Shown piece by piece: positions 1 to 8,191 of a DNA stretch of 64,000 nt (its first letter is position 1; each line of letters starts with the position of its first letter). The translations under genes were made by a program, and so were the position numbers. Below the pieces are notes generated by a model. The model did no database searches. It was given only the letters and a program-made list of their open reading frames with translations, and was not told where the DNA came from. This DNA comes from Candidatus Thiodiazotropha sp. (ex Codakia rugifera) (GTDB lineage Bacteria; Pseudomonadota; Gammaproteobacteria; Chromatiales; Chromatiaceae). The DNA is taken from NCBI GenBank assembly GCA_025656675.1, contig JAHXHN010000003.1, positions 1 through 64,000 of the forward strand, given 5' to 3'.

Positions 1-64
1 TTGGTTTTGGTCGACCTGTCACTTTAACGATGTTTTAGCTTGAGGTGGAGGAGTCCATACCATT

Positions 65-100
65 GAGACAGGGGGTCTCGTTAACGTAACTATTAAATGC
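65..100 (+). repeat. attC-like cassette-boundary repeat, copy 1
   Basis: The repeat holds an inverted pair GAGAC/GTCTC around a G-run, followed by GTTAACGTAACT. It recurs at 2349-2396 and 2869-2916 and, on the other strand, at 12043-12077, each time directly before a small ORF. This copy differs at its right end, reading ATTAAATGC where the others read GTTATGT. The sequence before it may be the tail of another cassette. Its identity as a recombination site is inferred from position and from the canonical attC sites nearby. Confidence 0.55.
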
Positions 101-110
101 AAGGAAAACC

Positions 111-878
111 ATGAATATATATCTTAGATTAATTGGGATCATTGGTTTGTCGTTATTCGCAATGCTCTTCTGGGTCACATTTGGGGTTCCGGATGCAGTC
201 GAAGAGTCAGCTAAAGGTTTCGTAAAGAGTCAAATAGAGAAGGAAGTACGAGAAAAATACACAGAAAGCAAAGCGTCTGCCTTTGCTGATAAGGCGCTTC
301 AAATTGCTGGAAATCTTGGGTATGAAGAGCAACGAATTCGAAGTGATCTAAACAATAAATTACCCGAGAAAATTGCCAGCGTTATAGCAGAAATGTGTGG
401 ATACGACTGTGAAAAGAAAAAGGCCGTTGCCCAGTCAATAGCCTCAGGCTATATGGAGCGCATAGCCAATTTGCAAGTAGCACAGCAGAAGCTTGGGAGT
501 ATCATCAAGGGCAAATACATGGAAATAGTTAGCAACTTGAGAACAGATCTACGCATATTTCTTGGTTCTAATGCTGTTATGTTCTTGATCTTGCTTTTTC
601 TTTCATTCCTTAAGCCCAAGGCGATATCCCATCTATTTTTGCCAGGTGTGTTTTTGTTGGTCTCAACAATAGTTGCTTCCGCTATCTATATGTTTGGCCA
701 AGATTGGTTTTATACGATTCTCTACAACGATTACATGGGGTTTGGGTATCTGGCCTACATAGGGGTGATATTTGGATTCTTCATGGATGTTGCATTCAAT
801 AAAGGAAGAGTAACAACAGAGATTATCAACGGTATCTTAAATGCTATTGGCTCTGCGCTATCGGTAGCACCGTGCTAA
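111..878 (+). CDS. Cassette-borne membrane protein (255 aa), function unknown
   Basis: I do not recognise this protein. One hydrophobic segment lies at residues 5-24. A long charged, probably helical region follows (about 25-145) with a CGYDC pair near residue 103, then three more hydrophobic segments (about 148-165, 171-195, 205-226). The layout suggests an inner-membrane protein with a soluble helical domain. A Shine-Dalgarno AAGGAAAA sits just before the ATG. The gene is bounded by an attC-like repeat upstream and a clear attC site downstream, so it reads as one integron gene cassette. Base composition is AT-rich, as in the other cassettes here. No catalytic motif is visible. Confidence 0.7.
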   Translation: MNIYLRLIGIIGLSLFAMLFWVTFGVPDAVEESAKGFVKSQIEKEVREKYTESKASAFADKALQIAGNLGYEEQRIRSDLNNKLPEKIASVIAEMCGYDCEKKKAVAQSIASGYMERIANLQVAQQKLGSIIKGKYMEIVSNLRTDLRIFLGSNAVMFLILLFLSFLKPKAISHLFLPGVFLLVSTIVASAIYMFGQDWFYTILYNDYMGFGYLAYIGVIFGFFMDVAFNKGRVTTEIINGILNAIGSALSVAPC

Positions 879-882
879 TCGC

Positions 883-957
883 ATTTAACAATAAAATCAA
901 CTACGCGCCTATGGCGCCGGACGCTCGTACCTCGCACCGGTTATTGTGGCGTTAGGC
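883..957 (+). repeat. attC recombination site
   Basis: The outer R-double-prime box ATTTAAC and the R-prime box GTTAGGC bracket an imperfect inverted repeat. Inner arms ACAATAA and TTATTGT are exactly complementary. The order R''-L''-spacer-L'-R' and the 75-bp length match integron 59-base elements. The R' on the plus strand means that an integrase gene, if one exists, lies to the left of this window. Confidence 0.75.
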
Positions 958-985
958 AAAGAAAGAACAGCAAGGAAGATCACAC

Positions 986-1363
986 ATGAAACAGTTCGCG
1001 ATCAGGCGTTTGTACAGCTACTTCGAAACAACTTCCGAAGAAATCGAGAATTGTTCCTTCGATGAAAATCTTGAGGCACTTGATAACGAACTCAAGGTGG
1101 TTTTGGCGAAGTACGGCTTAAAGCTCATAAACCACGACATTCGTTTTTTGCCAATGGAGAAGATGTCGGCGAGAAAGTGCGCTCGATGCGAAAATCTCAT
1201 GATTAATCGAGATAAGAATCCTGCACGCTTCAATAAGGAAGACCTGTGGATAGATCTAGATACAGATTACAACGGTGTGACTTGGGATGGTGGTACACAT
1301 GAAGGTAAAGAGCTTTGTATGGGGTGCTTGCCAATCGAACATCGCTGGGGATACTTCTCGTGA
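986..1363 (+). CDS. Cassette-borne zinc-ribbon-like protein (125 aa)
   Basis: I do not recognise a family. The C-terminal half has two CxxC pairs, CARC near residue 74 and CMGC near residue 112, spaced as in a zinc ribbon, so metal binding is likely. The N-terminal half is acidic and probably helical. There is no signal peptide or membrane segment. A good Shine-Dalgarno (AGGAAG) lies nine bases before the ATG. The gene sits alone between two attC sites, the usual one-gene cassette layout. Confidence 0.65.
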   Translation: MKQFAIRRLYSYFETTSEEIENCSFDENLEALDNELKVVLAKYGLKLINHDIRFLPMEKMSARKCARCENLMINRDKNPARFNKEDLWIDLDTDYNGVTWDGGTHEGKELCMGCLPIEHRWGYFS

Positions 1364-1390
1364 ATTCGCAATGCTTGCCTACCGATAGTC

Positions 1391-1478
1391 GTCTAACAAT
1401 TAGTTATAGCCGTTCGTCGCTTTGCTCCTCACGTGGTCGTCCGGCTTCGCCGGCCGCCACTAAACATGAGCGTTAGGT
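1391..1478 (+). repeat. attC recombination site
   Basis: GTCTAAC at the left end and GTTAGGT at the right end are the outer boxes. Inner complementary arms TTAGT and ACTAA follow. A GC-rich palindrome (CCGGCTTCGCCGG) lies in the middle. Length of 88 bp and box order fit an integron attC site. Confidence 0.75.
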
Positions 1479-1488
1479 GAAATAAACC

Positions 1489-1884
1489 ATGCATCACACA
1501 TCTCTCAGAATACTTGCATTATTATTAATAAGCAGCTGTGTTGCTCATGCTAGTAATACAAATAAAATAAATTGTGTCGATAACATGCCAACGGCAAATG
1601 TAGATTTAAATATGAAGCTAAATTTCATATTTGATAAAATCACATTAGACCAGTCACTACGTTTATTAGGAGATGTTGCTGGATTAAGTGTACTCAGACC
1701 AAGCAGTGTTGACTGGGGTTATATTATAGAAACGAGATACACAAAGACACCATGGCATGAAATCCTAAGCGGAATATGTACATCTCAAAAACTATGGTGC
1801 TGGATAAATCATGGTGTGCTCTATGCATATCCAAAAAATGAACCTAAATATTGGAAGCTAGCAAGCAACCAATGCATCATTTAA
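1489..1884 (+). CDS. Exported protein with a secretin/TonB short N-terminal (STN-like) domain
   Basis: A signal peptide covers about residues 1-22 (hydrophobic LRILALLLISSC, cleavage near AHA). Residues about 45-115 follow the pattern of the STN / PilQ N-domain fold: a beta strand LNFIFDKITL, helix SLRLLGDVAG, a strand ending in TRYTKTPWHEIL, and a final strand GVLYAYP. That fold normally precedes a secretin or TonB-dependent receptor barrel, but here it stands alone in a 131-residue periplasmic protein. It is one cassette between attC sites. Possible roles are binding to a secretin or a receptor; this is inference only. Four cysteines after the signal peptide could form disulfides. Confidence 0.6.
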   Translation: MHHTSLRILALLLISSCVAHASNTNKINCVDNMPTANVDLNMKLNFIFDKITLDQSLRLLGDVAGLSVLRPSSVDWGYIIETRYTKTPWHEILSGICTSQKLWCWINHGVLYAYPKNEPKYWKLASNQCII

Positions 1885-1892
1885 CAATCACT

Positions 1893-1976
1893 CCTAACAA
1901 ACGCATTAAAACAGCCCGCAAAAAGCGCGGGCAAGGACCTCGCATACGCTCGGCCTTTTTATGCGAGGCGTTATAC
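1893..1976 (+). repeat. attC recombination site
   Basis: Outer boxes TCCTAAC and GTTATAC bracket an inverted repeat whose inner arms GCATTAAAA and TTTTTATGC pair almost fully. A second palindrome, CCCGC...GCGGG, lies inside. Length is 84 bp. It is the 3' boundary of the STN-like cassette. Confidence 0.72.
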
Positions 1977-2012
1977 CCCATAAACAAACGAGGCATTGAA
2001 AAAGGAACAATT

Positions 2013-2330
2013 ATGTGGCGTGCACACTTTTACGAAAAGAGCTTGATTGGAAAGTGGGTTTACAAACCTATGGCCACCTTATTGTGGGTAGGATTTTTAT
2101 TAGGCGCTGCATACAATCACGCTACCCAAGGCACTATTCAACCTTGGGCATTATTTATAGTCGTCTTAGGTTTTATTTTATTTCTAGTGGCAAAAATACA
2201 AGTACTAAAAAGTGGCAAGCTAATTAGTTTTGGCGCAGATTTAACCAGCAATCAGCCATGGCAAATAACATTGCCTTATGCTGCTGGTTACATTTTAATG
2301 CTTACAGGCTTTATTTTGTCATTTAGGTAA
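2013..2330 (+). CDS. Cassette-borne small membrane protein (105 aa)
   Basis: I chose the ATG at 2013, which follows AAAAAGGAACA. The reading frame is open further upstream, but that part runs through the attC site. Three hydrophobic segments are visible, about residues 18-34, 43-61 and 84-102, so this is a small polytopic inner-membrane protein. I see no family motif. It lies between a canonical attC site and the repeated short boundary element. Confidence 0.65.
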   Translation: MWRAHFYEKSLIGKWVYKPMATLLWVGFLLGAAYNHATQGTIQPWALFIVVLGFILFLVAKIQVLKSGKLISFGADLTSNQPWQITLPYAAGYILMLTGFILSFR

Positions 2331-2348
2331 AATGAAAACAAAAAGGTA

Positions 2349-2396
2349 TAAAAAATAGTAACGAGACAGGGGGTCTCGTTAACGTAACTGTTATGT
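2349..2396 (+). repeat. attC-like cassette-boundary repeat, copy 2
   Basis: A perfect 9-bp inverted repeat TAACGAGAC / GTCTCGTTA with a five-base G-rich loop is followed by a GTTATGT box. The 48-bp unit is nearly identical to the one at 2869-2916, with one difference in the stem. It is much shorter than the attC sites at 883-1976 but occupies the same position between cassettes. Confidence 0.6.
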
Positions 2397-2408
2397 GTCA
2401 CAAGGTAT

Positions 2409-2858
2409 ATGCGTAAAATAATTATTTCATTCATATTCGGCATGAGCTTTCTCTCTTGGCAATCCTCGGCACTAACTGAGGAGGGAAAGGCCTCAGAGCT
2501 ATTAAGCATTCCCTATTACAAGAGCGTAATTGGAGAGACCGCGTGGAATATTAATAATCTGCATTTAATTAACATTGGAGATATCGAAGGTTTAAGGAGT
2601 CATTTGCATTCAATGATAGCAACGGATGCAATTATCTTATTCGCCAAAGTGAATAATCCAGAATTACCAAAAGAAGAGGTAGATCTAATTTATGGTGTTC
2701 TTAGATTGTTATCTATTCAGAATGAAAAATATCCTGTTCAGGAGTGGATGGACAATAAAGAACTAATAAAAGTTTTTGAGGGTGCTAGAAAACAAGATCC
2801 TGAGCATATAAAGGATCTTAGAGAAAGAAACTGGAATAAGCCAATGTGGGTGAAATGA
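2409..2858 (+). CDS. Cassette-borne exported protein (149 aa), unknown
   Basis: The first 20 residues form a signal peptide (basic MRK start, hydrophobic core, SSA near the expected cleavage site). The mature part is about 125 residues, mostly helical in appearance, with no cysteine and no motif I recognise. The coding sequence is strongly AT-rich. Both flanks carry the same short boundary repeat, so this cassette is bounded by near-identical 48-bp elements. Confidence 0.65.
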   Translation: MRKIIISFIFGMSFLSWQSSALTEEGKASELLSIPYYKSVIGETAWNINNLHLINIGDIEGLRSHLHSMIATDAIILFAKVNNPELPKEEVDLIYGVLRLLSIQNEKYPVQEWMDNKELIKVFEGARKQDPEHIKDLRERNWNKPMWVK

Positions 2859-2868
2859 ATATGCCACA

Positions 2869-2916
2869 TAAAAAATAGTAACGCGACAGGGGGTCTCGTT
2901 AACGTAACTGTTATGT
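2869..2916 (+). repeat. attC-like cassette-boundary repeat, copy 3
   Basis: Same 48-bp unit as at 2349-2396, with one change (GCGAC for GAGAC) that breaks one pair of the stem. It ends in GTTATGT eleven bases before the next start codon. Confidence 0.6.
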
Positions 2917-2926
2917 TCAGAAATAA

Positions 2927-3217
2927 ATGAAACTAGGACTCAGCAAATGTAGCTACTGTAGTGAGATTGAATATATAGCAATCTATTTGTTTCCCTATTT
3001 TTATGGAAGCTTTGTTATATGGCACTATGTTCTTCCAATAATCGCGGCAATTATCGGAATAATATTCTCAGCCTTACTCGGTCTTTCCGGCATCGGTAGC
3101 CTTGTGGTAATTATTACAATTTATATGGCTATGCTCGTTCTGAGTGAGTTAAAGCTTGGAAGGTGTGTTAAATGTGGAAAAATACGACTAGTAAGCATAT
3201 TTGAGAAAGAACAGTGA
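2927..3217 (+). CDS. Cassette-borne membrane protein with split CxxC pairs (96 aa)
   Basis: The protein begins with CSYC at residues 8-11 and ends with CVKC near residues 84-87. Between them lie hydrophobic segments (about 20-32, 35-55 and 58-74). The two CxxC pairs could form one zinc ribbon if both ends are on the same side of the membrane. I do not recognise a named family. It is the last cassette of the left array. Confidence 0.6.
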   Translation: MKLGLSKCSYCSEIEYIAIYLFPYFYGSFVIWHYVLPIIAAIIGIIFSALLGLSGIGSLVVIITIYMAMLVLSELKLGRCVKCGKIRLVSIFEKEQ

Positions 3218-3224
3218 AATTCGA

Positions 3225-3300
3225 ACATAACCAGGCCTTACAACGGACGCAGTCGCTTACGCGCCTACTCCGCTGAAGGCAGCGTTCATTGTCCGCTTTT
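3225..3300 (+). repeat. Degenerate attC remnant at the end of the left array
   Basis: An ACATAAC box follows the last cassette gene, as expected for R'' pairing with GTTATGT. Weak inner complementarity (GGACGC with GCGTTCATTGTCC) is visible. No convincing R' box closes the element. It is best read as a decayed or truncated attC marking the end of the array. Confidence 0.4.
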
Positions 3301-3685
3301 GGGGCGGGCAGAAGATCGCCTTAATGACCGCTTCGGTCGCTAGAGGGAATGTAGCTGGTAGACAATGCTGAAAAAACGCGCCGTAGGGTCACTTACCGGC
3401 CAGAAGCAGACACTTACTAGGCAGAACAACTACAGCTGGTGTGGGCCTATTTCAGAGACTTAATAAATTTCCTCTATCGGCAGGAATCGGGACAAACTCG
3501 TTATAGGGTATGGGAAAAGATACCTTTATGTAGCAGATATTACTCATAAATACCCAATGTTCAGCATTTGATGTCTTTTCCTATAGCTTGAAATCAACGC
3601 CACTCGATCCCAGTTTGGAATGATCTAGCAGATCGTGCTTTTACGAGTAGTTCTAAAGAATCGTAATGGTTTGGAAATGGCAGAA
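3301..3685. other. Non-coding stretch between cassette array and HAO-like gene
   Basis: I see no gene here on either strand. A small hairpin GACCGCTTCGGTC lies near 3324. No attC site is recognisable to the right of the remnant at 3225-3300. Confidence 0.5.
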
Positions 3686-3720
3686 AAATGGGATGAAGCC
3701 TTTTTGACCTCATCCCATTT
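3686..3720 (-). terminator. Rho-independent terminator after the HAO-like gene
   Basis: A perfect 11-bp inverted repeat AAATGGGATGA / TCATCCCATTT ends, on the minus strand, in a short T-run. It lies about 50 bp past the stop of the octaheme cytochrome gene. It could also work weakly for plus-strand transcripts. Confidence 0.75.
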
Positions 3721-3769
3721 CTAATCCACCGACAAATTGACCACAAACTACCGGGAATTCTAACGGGAC

Positions 3770-5212
3770 TTACTTATGCTTTGCAGCATGTTCAACCCGC
3801 ATCCTCTTCTCCTCTTCTAGGATGGTATTGACTGCAGTCTTCAGCGGTGCCCAACCATACCAGTGCATATAGTCGTTACTGACGTGGAAGGCGCCCTGGA
3901 AAGTGCGTTGCCTGTACTCGAGCATAATCAGATAGAGTTCTTGCTCGATCTTGGTTTTGGCATCGTAATACTGCAGTAGGTCGGGAGCATATTTCCAGCC
4001 TTCAGGTTTCTTAAGAATGCCGTCTTTATAAAGCCCCTGTACAGCCTGAATTGCCTTGGCGAATTCATGGTCAGCTGCTTTGATGATCTCGTCAGAGGCC
4101 TTCATATGCATGTCCACAAAGCCTTTGGCGTGGCACTTGTTGCAATTCTCCTTCATCGCCTTGCGGATTTGGTTGAACTCATCCGGACCACGGGCTGCTT
4201 GGGCCTGGACAACGATCTCTATAAAACGCTCAGTCGGTTGTAGGCTGGCATCCAATACGCCCGCGGCCTGCAGGATAAGGGCGCGGTCGAAGGTCCATTG
4301 AGGATCATCGTCCAGATCCATATAGTTGCCGGAAGGCAGAGCGGCAGCCAAATTGGTCAAGGGCTCCTTGAGTGAAGGTGCCACATCGATCAACGCCAAT
4401 ACATTCTCTTTGATCGGGATGCGCAGTCCAAGAAAACCCCAAGGTGTTCTAACCTCATGGTCACCCTCCATCAGGTGACAGGTCTGACAGGTCGGTGCCC
4501 GCTCACCCTCTTCGTGTCCCTCGATGCCCCAAACGATACCGTGCTTGGATGAAGTGTACATCTCCCATTGAGGATGATCGAAGCCCATGTGGCAATTCGA
4601 GCAGGCACGGGGATCAGCGGCCTCTGAAGCCTTGAAGCTGTGACGTGTGTGGCAGGCATCGCATTGAGCGTTGCCATAACGATACTTGGAAGCCTCTTTG
4701 CCGCCATCACTCTTGGGTGTCGCCTCCATGTTGCCATCAGTAACCCCCATTAAACCCTTTTCACCGATCTTGTGGCAGCCGGAGCAGCCACGGTAGCCTT
4801 GCTGTGTAATGGCACCTGGCTGGCCGTGCCAGGCAATCTGTGACTTCATCACCAGCCATCCTAAGTTGTGTTTGCCGTTCTTGTGCTGTTTCATCTGCTT
4901 TTTGTGGCATTCACCACAAGTCTCAGCGGTGGGCATTTCCGCCTTGGCATAGTCATCCATGGTCTTGTGATTAGTGCCGTGGCAGTCGTGACAGCGGACC
5001 TCGTCTTCCACCTTCTTGGGATTGGCATGTGGGCTGTCGAGATGTTGTTTCACAATTCCAGGATTGATAGTGACATGACAACCCGCACAATCTTTGTGTG
5101 CCATTTGTTCTTCGTCGAGCGTTTTCTTTGCCGAATCAGCGATGGAGCCTGTGTGCCATAACAGCATCAGGGCTGCGATAGTTGTGGATGCAAGTAGTTG
5201 ATGAAGTTTCAC
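3770..5212 (-). CDS. Octaheme c-type cytochrome, hydroxylamine oxidoreductase (HAO) family
   Basis: A signal peptide (about residues 1-25) is followed by eight CxxCH heme motifs starting near residues 42, 74, 99, 143, 184, 204, 242 and 357. The first seven are clustered, then comes a long gap before the eighth and a helical C-terminal domain rich in Tyr, Trp and His. That layout and the 480-residue length match periplasmic HAO-family proteins. The family contains true hydroxylamine oxidases, hydrazine dehydrogenase, and HaoA proteins thought to reduce nitrite or hydroxylamine. Which one applies depends on the cross-linking tyrosine to the catalytic heme, which I cannot assign by eye. No cytochrome c554 or quinone-linked partner gene is adjacent. 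It appears monocistronic with its own terminator. Confidence 0.85.
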   Translation of the reverse strand: MKLHQLLASTTIAALMLLWHTGSIADSAKKTLDEEQMAHKDCAGCHVTINPGIVKQHLDSPHANPKKVEDEVRCHDCHGTNHKTMDDYAKAEMPTAETCGECHKKQMKQHKNGKHNLGWLVMKSQIAWHGQPGAITQQGYRGCSGCHKIGEKGLMGVTDGNMEATPKSDGGKEASKYRYGNAQCDACHTRHSFKASEAADPRACSNCHMGFDHPQWEMYTSSKHGIVWGIEGHEEGERAPTCQTCHLMEGDHEVRTPWGFLGLRIPIKENVLALIDVAPSLKEPLTNLAAALPSGNYMDLDDDPQWTFDRALILQAAGVLDASLQPTERFIEIVVQAQAARGPDEFNQIRKAMKENCNKCHAKGFVDMHMKASDEIIKAADHEFAKAIQAVQGLYKDGILKKPEGWKYAPDLLQYYDAKTKIEQELYLIMLEYRQRTFQGAFHVSNDYMHWYGWAPLKTAVNTILEEEKRMRVEHAAKHK

Positions 5213-6048
5213 TTCAATTTCCCCCTTTTCTAGGTGATACCTGACACACTACACAGGGAGGCACCGTTAAGAATCTTTACTCTTAATGTGCTGTCAAATC
5301 GTGGCAGCCAATGTACAGCAGAATAAAGGAGTTAGAAAAGAAACAGATATCAAATACAGCAGATATCACATGGTCTTTCTCTTATTGCTTTGTAAATGTA
5401 CTTATTTTTGTGGGGTTAATACCATGATGAAGATCAATTAAACATAAATGGAGACATCCGTGCTTCCTTATCCGTTGCACATTAACTCAATGACTGCTTC
5501 GGTCACAGTTCTGAGGAATAGAACGAATATTGTAAGTTTTCGGCTTTTAATATTCACCTGAAGTGCTCAGACTGACTGGAGCGCTCACTATAGAGGTAGT
5601 AGAGTTTTCAATTTTAATAACCCAGATCAAATTTCACACTGAAGTGTGTCTAATTTGCATCTGTTGGAGAGTAGGGGGCTACCCTTCTGCTGGGTGATAA
5701 AAAAGAGGAGGAGGGCTTCAGCTTTCCTGCTTTCACGATGTGTAAGCTTAAATAGTGTGTCAGCATCCTCCAGACAAGAGCCTCTGGACTAGCCTTTATG
5801 CTGCTTGTAAGGCGGATAAAAATGATCGCTGTGCCAGCTTTCGCCCAGGCTTCTACTGGCGTACTGCCCTGTTGAAACTCTTAACACTAAAACTGATCGA
5901 TTTACGATGATAGTGACTCATTACCTGATTTTTACAAGGATCACTTCGAAGCAGGGTGCATAAATACCATCCGTAAAAATGTTATTTCAACGGAGTATTG
6001 GTGTGTTACAAATATTAAATCATTTTTTGACTCATAACGCCTGAAACG
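5213..6048. other. Non-coding region upstream of the HAO-like gene
   Basis: About 830 bp with no convincing gene. A hairpin CCAGA...TCTGG lies near 5771-5788. The minus strand stays open for about 70 codons around 5660-5880 but has no usable start, so I do not call it. The HAO-like promoter must lie near 5213-5300 but no consensus stands out. Confidence 0.4.
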
Positions 6049-7188
6049 TTAATACCCATCCTTTATATCAACTACATTGAGCATGCGTTCGCCATTGACG
6101 TAGCGACGCAGGTTCTCGCGGACGAGCAGCCAGAAGCGATCCATCTGTTCACTGGAGCCTGCGCTGATATGCGGCGTAATAATGATATTTTTCGCGGACC
6201 ACAGAGGGTGTTCGCGTGGCAATGGTTCTGGATCCTGTACATCCAGAGCGGCACCGCCAAGATGCCCGGTGTTCAATGCATCGATAAGATCTTCAGTGAC
6301 CACGCTTTTACCCCGACCTACATTAATGAAATAAGCACCGGGTTTCATTTGCCTGAACAACTTACTATCGAAGAGGCCCAGGGTGGCCGGCGTCAACGGT
6401 GTGGCGTTTACAACCACGTCAGCCTGACCTGCAAGCGCGGGTAATTCGTGGGCAAGACCGACATAGTCAACAAATTCCGGCCCTTTGCGCGAAGAATTGC
6501 GCGTCGCGATGACACGCATGCCCAGGGCCTGTGCCCGCCTCGCAACCTCGGTACCTATGCCTCCGAGTCCGACCACCAGCATAGTACGCCCTTGCAATTC
6601 CCACATCTCAGTACGTTTAACTGCACTGCGATCCCAATCATGTTGTCGTTGTTTGTCATGGAAGATATGCAGCTTGCGGGTAAGCATGTACATCATAGCC
6701 ATTACATGCTCCGCGATACCGGGCCCATAAATCCGTTGCATGTTAGTCAACAGAAAATCGCGTTCCCGAACTAAATCTGACTTCATACATCTATCGACAC
6801 CGGCGGAATAATTCAGGATATAACGCAGCTGTGTGCCATTTTCCAATGTCTCATGGGTGCAATAACCCAATAACACATCGGCATCGTCAAGTAGAAAAAC
6901 CATTTCAGCACGTGTCTGTGCAACAACAAGTTCGGCATCACCAACCACTTGCTGCAACCAGTTGGCTGCGTCGGGCATCGATTGCTGCTGCCGTTCCTCC
7001 AATAACACCACAATTCGCTTGGGTTTCCGCCAAAAACCGGCTTCGCGGATCGCTTGCGGACTTTCTTTCAAGCCAAGTTGTTGAATCAACTGCGTCGTTG
7101 CCATATCGGAACCTGCGGCCATAACGAAACCGTTGAACAATAAGCAAGTCGTTATTACCACCCACAGAAAATAAGCCATAGCTGTCAT
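6049..7188 (-). CDS. D-2-hydroxyacid dehydrogenase with an N-terminal signal peptide
   Basis: The fold is that of NAD(P)-dependent D-isomer 2-hydroxyacid dehydrogenases. The dinucleotide motif GLGGIG lies at residues 207-212. The catalytic Arg (NVGRG, 292), Glu (DPEPLP, 321) and His (TPHIS, 340) are all present, so it should be active on 2-keto or 2-hydroxy acids. The length of 379 exceeds the usual 310-335 because of an extra N-terminus: residues about 5-25 are hydrophobic and end in a plausible AAG cleavage site. That predicts export or membrane anchoring, which is odd for an enzyme needing NAD(P). No internal Met fits a normal cytosolic start, since the family domain begins only near residue 55. 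It stands alone between long non-coding stretches. Confidence 0.8.
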   Translation of the reverse strand: MTAMAYFLWVVITTCLLFNGFVMAAGSDMATTQLIQQLGLKESPQAIREAGFWRKPKRIVVLLEERQQQSMPDAANWLQQVVGDAELVVAQTRAEMVFLLDDADVLLGYCTHETLENGTQLRYILNYSAGVDRCMKSDLVRERDFLLTNMQRIYGPGIAEHVMAMMYMLTRKLHIFHDKQRQHDWDRSAVKRTEMWELQGRTMLVVGLGGIGTEVARRAQALGMRVIATRNSSRKGPEFVDYVGLAHELPALAGQADVVVNATPLTPATLGLFDSKLFRQMKPGAYFINVGRGKSVVTEDLIDALNTGHLGGAALDVQDPEPLPREHPLWSAKNIIITPHISAGSSEQMDRFWLLVRENLRRYVNGERMLNVVDIKDGY

Positions 7189-8191
7189 CCGATTTTATTC
7201 TACTCACATAATCCGATATCTCTGGTGCCACCTATATATCATGATGTCTTCGGACTAAGTATAGAAAATATTTTTCTTCTAATACCTGGTTTGTTTTTTT
7301 CATCCAGATAGTGAAGCAGGGCTGCTAATTCTATACTTCATCCAGCATATTCAGTCAGGTAATCAGTAAAACCGCTTCGAAAACATTAACGAGACATCAG
7401 CAGCTCAGCTCAACTGATAAAATCGGCAATGATTGTTTCAAGGTATAGCCGATGGCTGAAGATACGTGTACAGCATTTGAATTCCTATATTTGCCTTATC
7501 ACAGAAAACAGACGCGTTCCTACGTGAAAAGTAGACAACTCATGTAGGTATTCGTTTGTGGATTTCACGTAGCGTACAACCCCAATCTTAAAAATATACA
7601 CTGATCACTGGCATCAGTACTTTCTGAAATTATTTATGGTGTTAGAAATAGTCATTTATTACTTTTGTAATCAACGGCGGCGTGCTCCGAATAACCAATA
7701 GGGGGTAACCTACAGATCAAGCTTAGAATGAGGCATAATGTATATTATGTTAAATATTAGATCCTTGGACGTCCAAGCATATCTATAAACATTTCTGTAA
7801 ATTCCTTGTATATCTATAAACTTAGTGTCCGGTAGATAAGTAATTGCCTTACATAGCTTTTTTCTAGGCATGAAAAATAGTAATTTTTTACAAGATTATT
7901 CGCACCCCTACTTTTACGTAAAATCCACAGCTCAATAAAAAAAATGTCCCATTTTTTCTGTTGTAGTAATAGATCGTAAAAATCGAATTACTTAAATCCG
8001 TTAAGCAATATTCATCCTCAACTTTTTTTCATTTCGCCCCATAAAGCTGGCGAAGCAATACATGCAGGCGAACTGGCAGCCCGTATAAGGGTTGATCACG
8101 AAGTCCGCGCTGGGCACTTTGGTGGGAGTAACAATGGACTTAGCTGTGACTTCGTTAATTTCAAATGCCATGGCTTCATCTACTCAACAGG
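7189..8191. other. Long AT-rich non-coding region
   Basis: About one kilobase without a supported gene. The stretch around 7730-8040 is very AT-rich. At 8040-8190 the plus strand stays open for about 50 codons, running into the gene on the other strand, but without a start or Shine-Dalgarno. It could hold a small RNA or a gene remnant; nothing specific is visible. Confidence 0.4.

Noticed and set aside
65-2916. CRISPR array made of the repeats in the first 3 kb
   Set aside because: The repeats are hundreds of bases apart with genes between them and end in attC-type boxes; there are no regular short spacers and no cas genes.
5660-5880. Open minus-strand stretch of about 70 codons
   Set aside because: No start codon in a useful place, no Shine-Dalgarno and no recognisable motif.
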